Source of the DNA: Alkalicoccus luteus
GTDB taxonomy: Bacteria; Bacillota; Bacilli; Bacillales; Salisediminibacteriaceae
Strand: one strand, 5' to 3'
NCBI GenBank assembly: GCA_052061695.1
Contig: JBPZEY010000008.1
DNA length: 64,000 bases
In this document: piece after piece, positions 60,781 to 64,000 of the stretch
How the letters are laid out: the number at the start of each line of letters is the position of its first letter
Position numbering within the stretch: the stretch's first letter is position 1
Made by a program: the position numbers and the translations under genes
The notes under the pieces: model-generated
Databases searched by the model: none
Seen by the model: only the letters and a program-made list of their open reading frames with translations
What the model was told of the DNA's origin: nothing

Positions 60781-60850
60781 ATGAATACACCCCAGTTAGT
60801 GCTTTTCCCATTTCGGGACATCGTTAAACCGTCTCCCGGCAGTCGGTAAG

Positions 60851-60883
60851 AAAAAGTCGTCCAGCCTGATACAGCTGGACGAC
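60851..60883 (-). terminator. Terminator of the ytvA-like gene
   Basis: GTCGTCCAGC (60856-60865) pairs with GCTGGACGAC (60874-60883); on the minus strand TTTTTC follows. Confidence 0.9.
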
Positions 60884-60887
60884 CTGG

Positions 60888-61652
60888 CTACTGCTGCAGC
60901 GATTCGTAGGCCTGTTTAACAGAATGAAAAGAGGGAAAGTTGGAAAGGCTCTGGTCGAGTTTACGGTATTTCATAGCTGTTTCGGGCGTAATACCGGTTA
61001 CGATCATCTCAATACCTTGAAGCTGAAGAATTTCGCCGAGGCGGATGATGCTGTCGGCAACCCCTTCATCCTCCATTTGAAAGCCGGTTAAATCAAGAAT
61101 AAGGGTTTCCACTCTGGTATCGGCGAGCCCTGTAGTCAGGCGTTCTGTGATCATCTCAAGGCGTCGCTCATCGATCTGCCCGATCAGAGGAAGCACCGAC
61201 GCACTAGCTGTAATAGGAACAATGGGCGTAGAAAGCAGGTCCAGCTCTGTCTGAGAGGAATCGGCCCGCGACTGCTTATCCTTTAAGTCAGTGATATCTT
61301 TTTGGATGCCGACGAAATAATACTGCCCCTCATCCTCCACATAGACCGGGTCAATGTGAAGCAAATTCCAAAAGGGCGTTCCGTTTTTTCTATAGTTCAG
61401 CAGTTCTACCGTAAACGGATCTTTTTGCTCAATAGCACGGCGCATAGCAGCGACTGCCCGGCGGTCTGTATCAGGTCCCTGAAGGAACCGGCAGTTTTGG
61501 CCGATCACTTCTTCTTTTGTATATCCTGTCAACTCAAAAAAACCATTGTTTGCGTATATAATAGGATTATCAGGCTGCTTCGGATCTGTAATGAGGAACA
61601 CGTGCGACGTGTGATCCAAAATAATCTCTTTCAATCTGTCGACGCTTGTCAC
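60888..61652 (-). CDS. ytvA: Blue-light photoreceptor YtvA (LOV-STAS)
   Basis: About 254 residues (B. subtilis YtvA 261). The LOV domain (~10-115) carries the flavin-adduct Cys54 in the signature GQNCRFLQG, plus NYRKNGTPFWNLLHIDPVY and FVGIQKDITDLKDKQ. A J-alpha linker and STAS domain (~150-254, STPIVPITASASVLPLIGQI) follow. In B. subtilis it feeds light signals into the stressosome that controls SigB. GTG 61652 lies ten bases after AAGGAGC; an upstream in-frame TTG (61718) is less likely. A terminator stands just beyond the stop. Confidence 0.92.
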   Translation of the reverse strand: MTSVDRLKEIILDHTSHVFLITDPKQPDNPIIYANNGFFELTGYTKEEVIGQNCRFLQGPDTDRRAVAAMRRAIEQKDPFTVELLNYRKNGTPFWNLLHIDPVYVEDEGQYYFVGIQKDITDLKDKQSRADSSQTELDLLSTPIVPITASASVLPLIGQIDERRLEMITERLTTGLADTRVETLILDLTGFQMEDEGVADSIIRLGEILQLQGIEMIVTGITPETAMKYRKLDQSLSNFPSFHSVKQAYESLQQ

Positions 61653-61797
61653 AGTCGAATTCGCTCCTTCCGGAAGTTCATGTGCTAATGTAAAGGATAC
61701 CTTTCGGGCACCTAACAATCAACTGGTTTGCTATGAAAAACTGTTGAACAAATAGAGAGAAAAAGAGGTAAACGAACAGAGGGGGGGGAATGAAGTG

Positions 61798-62496
61798 ATG
61801 CCAATCAATCCGTATGATGATCCGGAACGGTATGACGTGCGCTATGACCACATTCAGAAAGAGGCTGAGTTTCTAAAAGGTGTCATCAAGGACGGAAGCA
61901 TTGTGATAGACCTCGCCTGCGGAACGGGTAGAACAACTCTGCCTTTGGCACAAGCAGGAGCTTTTGTGACAGGCATCGATATCAGTCAAGCAATGCTTGA
62001 TCGTGCTATCGCAAAAGCAAAAGCAGCAGGCATCGAAGCCTCATTTATTCAGCAGGATGCTGCTTCCTTTTCACTTCCCTTTCAAGCTGATTTTATTATT
62101 ATGACAGGTCATTCCTTTCAGCATCTCCTGATGGAAGGGGAGCAGAACAGCCTGCTGGAAGCAGTTTTTCACCATTTAAAGCCCGGAGGAAGCTTGTATT
62201 TCGATACGCGGACACCGCCGCATTCAGGAACCGAGACTGAAATAGATGAGGTAAACGGCACACGCGAAGTTGACACATACGATCCGCAAACAGGCATGCT
62301 CCACTCCAGCTTGTACGACGCCGACGAGCGCCTGATAGAAGCACTCACCATCCGATACACAGAGCCGGAAAAACTGCGTCCGCTTCTCGAAAAAAACGGA
62401 TTTACAGATGTTCAGCTGAGGCAGCATTGGAGCACCATGCCTTATACGGGTACTGGCACGATCGTCGTTTATGGCAAAAAAACATGCAGGGGGTAG
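61798..62496 (+). CDS. Class I SAM-dependent methyltransferase
   Basis: 232 residues with SAM motif I VIDLACGTGRTTLPLAQAG, the acidic ribose binder in GIDISQAMLDRA, and motif II/III FQADFIIMTGHSFQHL, then HHLKPGGSLYFD. The substrate is unknown. Overlapping GTG/ATG starts (61795/61798) follow a run of eight G residues. The next gene starts four bases after the stop, so the two probably form an operon. Confidence 0.88.
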   Translation: MPINPYDDPERYDVRYDHIQKEAEFLKGVIKDGSIVIDLACGTGRTTLPLAQAGAFVTGIDISQAMLDRAIAKAKAAGIEASFIQQDAASFSLPFQADFIIMTGHSFQHLLMEGEQNSLLEAVFHHLKPGGSLYFDTRTPPHSGTETEIDEVNGTREVDTYDPQTGMLHSSLYDADERLIEALTIRYTEPEKLRPLLEKNGFTDVQLRQHWSTMPYTGTGTIVVYGKKTCRG

Positions 62497-62500
62497 TAAC

Positions 62501-63052
62501 ATGATGAATCCGGATGTGCGTAAATGGTTTGATGATTCTGCTCACGGTACAAAGGAAGCACGCTATGAGGCTTACACGGTTATTATGGAACAAACGAAGC
62601 AGGAAGTAGACTGGACCTATGAGATCTGGGAGGAGCTGGTGGATGATCTTAAGCATTCGGATCCGCACAGACGGGCCCGGGCCGGCCAGTATCTCGCTCA
62701 GCTGGCAATCAGCGATCCGGAGCAGCGGATTCTCGACGTATTCCCGGATCTTTGGAAGGTGACAAAGGATGAGAAGTTTGTGACAGCCCGGCATACGCTG
62801 CAAGCAGCCTGGAGAATTGGCTTGGCAGGGGAAGAACAGCGGAATACGCTGCTTCCTTACATGAAAGAACGCTTTGAAGAAGCAGAAAGCGAAAAGAATG
62901 GATCGCTCGTTCGCAGTGACATCATCGAGGGGCTGAAGCGGCTCTATCAGCATAGTAACGATGAACGCTCAGCTGAAACCGCCCGGATCCTGATCGCATC
63001 GCTGGATGATGGAAAAACGAAAAGGAAGTGCGAAAAAATCTGGAAAAGCTGA
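62501..63052 (+). CDS. HEAT-like helical repeat protein, function unknown
   Basis: 183 residues, all predicted helical. A motif DLKHSDPHRRARAGQYLAQLA fits a HEAT/armadillo repeat, and KFVTARHTLQAAWRIGLAGE looks like the next. Such folds bind proteins or modify DNA bases (AlkD type), but no catalytic residues were recognised. CAGGGGG precedes ATG 62501. It follows the methyltransferase gene and ends with a terminator. Confidence 0.72.
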   Translation: MMNPDVRKWFDDSAHGTKEARYEAYTVIMEQTKQEVDWTYEIWEELVDDLKHSDPHRRARAGQYLAQLAISDPEQRILDVFPDLWKVTKDEKFVTARHTLQAAWRIGLAGEEQRNTLLPYMKERFEEAESEKNGSLVRSDIIEGLKRLYQHSNDERSAETARILIASLDDGKTKRKCEKIWKS

Positions 63053-63087
63053 GCGGTTTTCAATAGGATATAACGGAAAGAAAACGC

Positions 63088-63116
63088 CCCGTCTGCCGCT
63101 GGTGGACGGGTTTTTA
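63088..63116 (+). terminator. Terminator of the methyltransferase/HEAT unit
   Basis: CCCGTC (63088-63093) pairs with GACGGG (63105-63110), then TTTTT. Confidence 0.85.
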
Positions 63117-63146
63117 ATATGTTCAAACGAAAATAAACAAGAAGGG

Positions 63147-63200
63147 TTGACATACCCATTGGGGTATATTAATATATCTAACAGATACCCCGCTAGGTAT
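63147..63200 (+). promoter_or_regulatory. Strong promoter with two CsoR/CstR-type palindromes
   Basis: TTGACA (63147-63152), exactly 17 bases, TAATAT (63170-63175). The spacer is filled by the inverted repeat ATACCC-ATTG-GGGTAT (63152-63167). A second one, ATACC-CCGCTA-GGTAT (63185-63200), covers the region just after the start of transcription. This placement is typical of tight repression by a CsoR-family regulator that senses copper or persulfide. Confidence 0.75.
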
Positions 63201-63221
63201 ATAACAAGGAGGAATGAAACG

Positions 63222-63875
63222 ATGAGTGAAATGGTACAAGAGCAAATGTGGATGAATGAGAAAAACAGCGACAGCGCTTCCGCTGATACAGGATACGCGT
63301 ATGGAAAAGCGGTGCCGAAGCTGTTCGCACTATTTACAGCAGTCGCCGCTATCGGCTGGGCTGTCAGTGTTTTTCTGACGGGTATTCATTTCTGGGTGCT
63401 GCCGCTGCCGGCAGGGTTTGATGTGACGGGAACACCGTGGGCGGTCATGACGAGTGAATGGGCTTATGTGATGGGCATTCCGCTTGCAATGCTTGGAGCT
63501 TTCTATTATTTGACGGTGCTTTTGTTTGCTGGTCTCTGGTATCACACGAAGCATCCGCTCGTTCTGAAGGTGCTTACCCCGATTACGATTGCAGGCGTAT
63601 TTTCATCCGCTTTCTTCGTTTACCTGCAGCTGTTCGTGATCGAAGCGATCTGCCCGTTCTGCATGGTTTCTGCTGCTGCAACGACGATCCTGCTGGGACT
63701 TGAACTGCTGATGCTGAAAATGAGCAAGCTCCCTTCCGTAAGCGCGATGTTTAAAGACATAAAGCTTGTATTCCATCGTCAGACACTGACGTGGATGCTG
63801 ATCATGTTTGTTAGCTCGTCCGTCGTCATTCTAAGCTTCTGGCTCGCAACGGTTGTACCTGCGCCGGGAACGTAA
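63222..63875 (+). CDS. VKOR-like membrane protein with a single CxxC pair
   Basis: 217 residues with five predicted membrane helices. The order WAVMTSEWAYVMGIPLAMLG, FFVYLQLFVIEAICPFCMVS follows the bacterial VKOR/DsbB-like fold, with the active pair Cys144-Pro-Phe-Cys147. The loop cysteine pair that normally shuttles electrons is missing: the protein contains no other Cys. AAGGAGGA lies eight bases before the ATG. The CsoR/CstR-type promoter suggests a role in thiol, persulfide or copper stress. Confidence 0.75.
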   Translation: MSEMVQEQMWMNEKNSDSASADTGYAYGKAVPKLFALFTAVAAIGWAVSVFLTGIHFWVLPLPAGFDVTGTPWAVMTSEWAYVMGIPLAMLGAFYYLTVLLFAGLWYHTKHPLVLKVLTPITIAGVFSSAFFVYLQLFVIEAICPFCMVSAAATTILLGLELLMLKMSKLPSVSAMFKDIKLVFHRQTLTWMLIMFVSSSVVILSFWLATVVPAPGT

Positions 63876-63881
63876 GTATGG

Positions 63882-63930
63882 AAAAGGGGCTGTCCCATAA
63901 GTCGATATTATCGACGGGACAGCCCCTTTT
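63882..63930 (+). terminator. Terminator of the VKOR-like gene
   Basis: AAAAGGGGCTGTCCC (63882-63896) pairs with GGGACAGCCCCTTTT (63916-63930); GTCGATATTATCGAC in the loop is itself nearly self-complementary. Confidence 0.93.
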
Positions 63931-64000
63931 TATGTATAGAAGTAATTTTATAGAAGGAAACAGAAAAAAATCGCCGAACCTGTGTGTGTAAGCGACAAAA

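Overview
The window looks like a chromosome segment from a spore-forming, probably halo- or alkaliphilic member of the Bacillaceae (Alkalicoccus/Salisediminibacterium-like). This rests on Bacillus-type gene content and order (salA, kbaA, a 5S/tRNA cluster, sigW-rsiW-cdaA-cdaR-glmM and glmS with its ribozyme), AGGAGG ribosome binding sites, roughly 50 % G+C, and long acidic tails on exported proteins. No phage, CRISPR array, transposase or complete insertion sequence was seen.

Layout. 0-9.5 kb: the end of a polar amino-acid ABC importer, the exoribonuclease YhaM, a two-component system with a membrane protein that share a duplicated operator, a quinone oxidoreductase, a CsbD-like stress protein, a CstB-like persulfide dioxygenase/rhodanese and a Nudix hydrolase. 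9.5-13 kb: amino-sugar operon (nagR, SIS-domain protein, nagA, nagB). 13-16 kb: an SDR, a DUF1349 protein, an amber-interrupted gene and an old-yellow-enzyme homologue. 16.5-21 kb: arginine/ornithine catabolism, with a RocR-like activator, a sigma-54 promoter, rocD and rocA. 21-31 kb: a Vpr-like protease, a mechanosensitive-channel-like protein, a small TTG-start gene, an amidase, a PucC-like protein with a 5-hydroxyisourate hydrolase, and a second copy of rocA that appears identical to the first. 31-35 kb: alpha/beta hydrolase, a 22-residue membrane peptide, signal peptidase I, salA and kbaA. 35-36 kb: isolated 5S rRNA and seven tRNAs. 36-50 kb: envelope stress (sigW-rsiW), c-di-AMP synthesis (cdaA-cdaR) and UDP-GlcNAc precursor synthesis (glmM, glmS), with a mannitol PTS operon between glmM and glmS. 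50-64 kb: transporter, hydrolases, a von Willebrand lipoprotein/membrane protein pair, catalase, KatG, a YtvA-like LOV-STAS photoreceptor and a VKOR-like membrane protein.

The most interesting structures are regulatory or repeated. They are: (1) a TGTTCAT-N4-TGTTCAT-N10-TAC(A/G)CT element found before the two-component system and again before the gene after it; (2) intergenic islands at 20.9 and 41.6 kb that share a diverged ~160 bp module, lie against intrinsic terminators and are bracketed by a second similar terminator; (3) a 1597 bp rocA duplication bounded by start codon and terminator; (4) CsoR/CstR-type palindromes before the persulfide dioxygenase and before a VKOR-like gene 56 kb away; and (5) 11-residue repeats in the vWA lipoprotein.

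All calls come from reading the sequence. No database search was run, so family names rest on recognised motifs, length and context.
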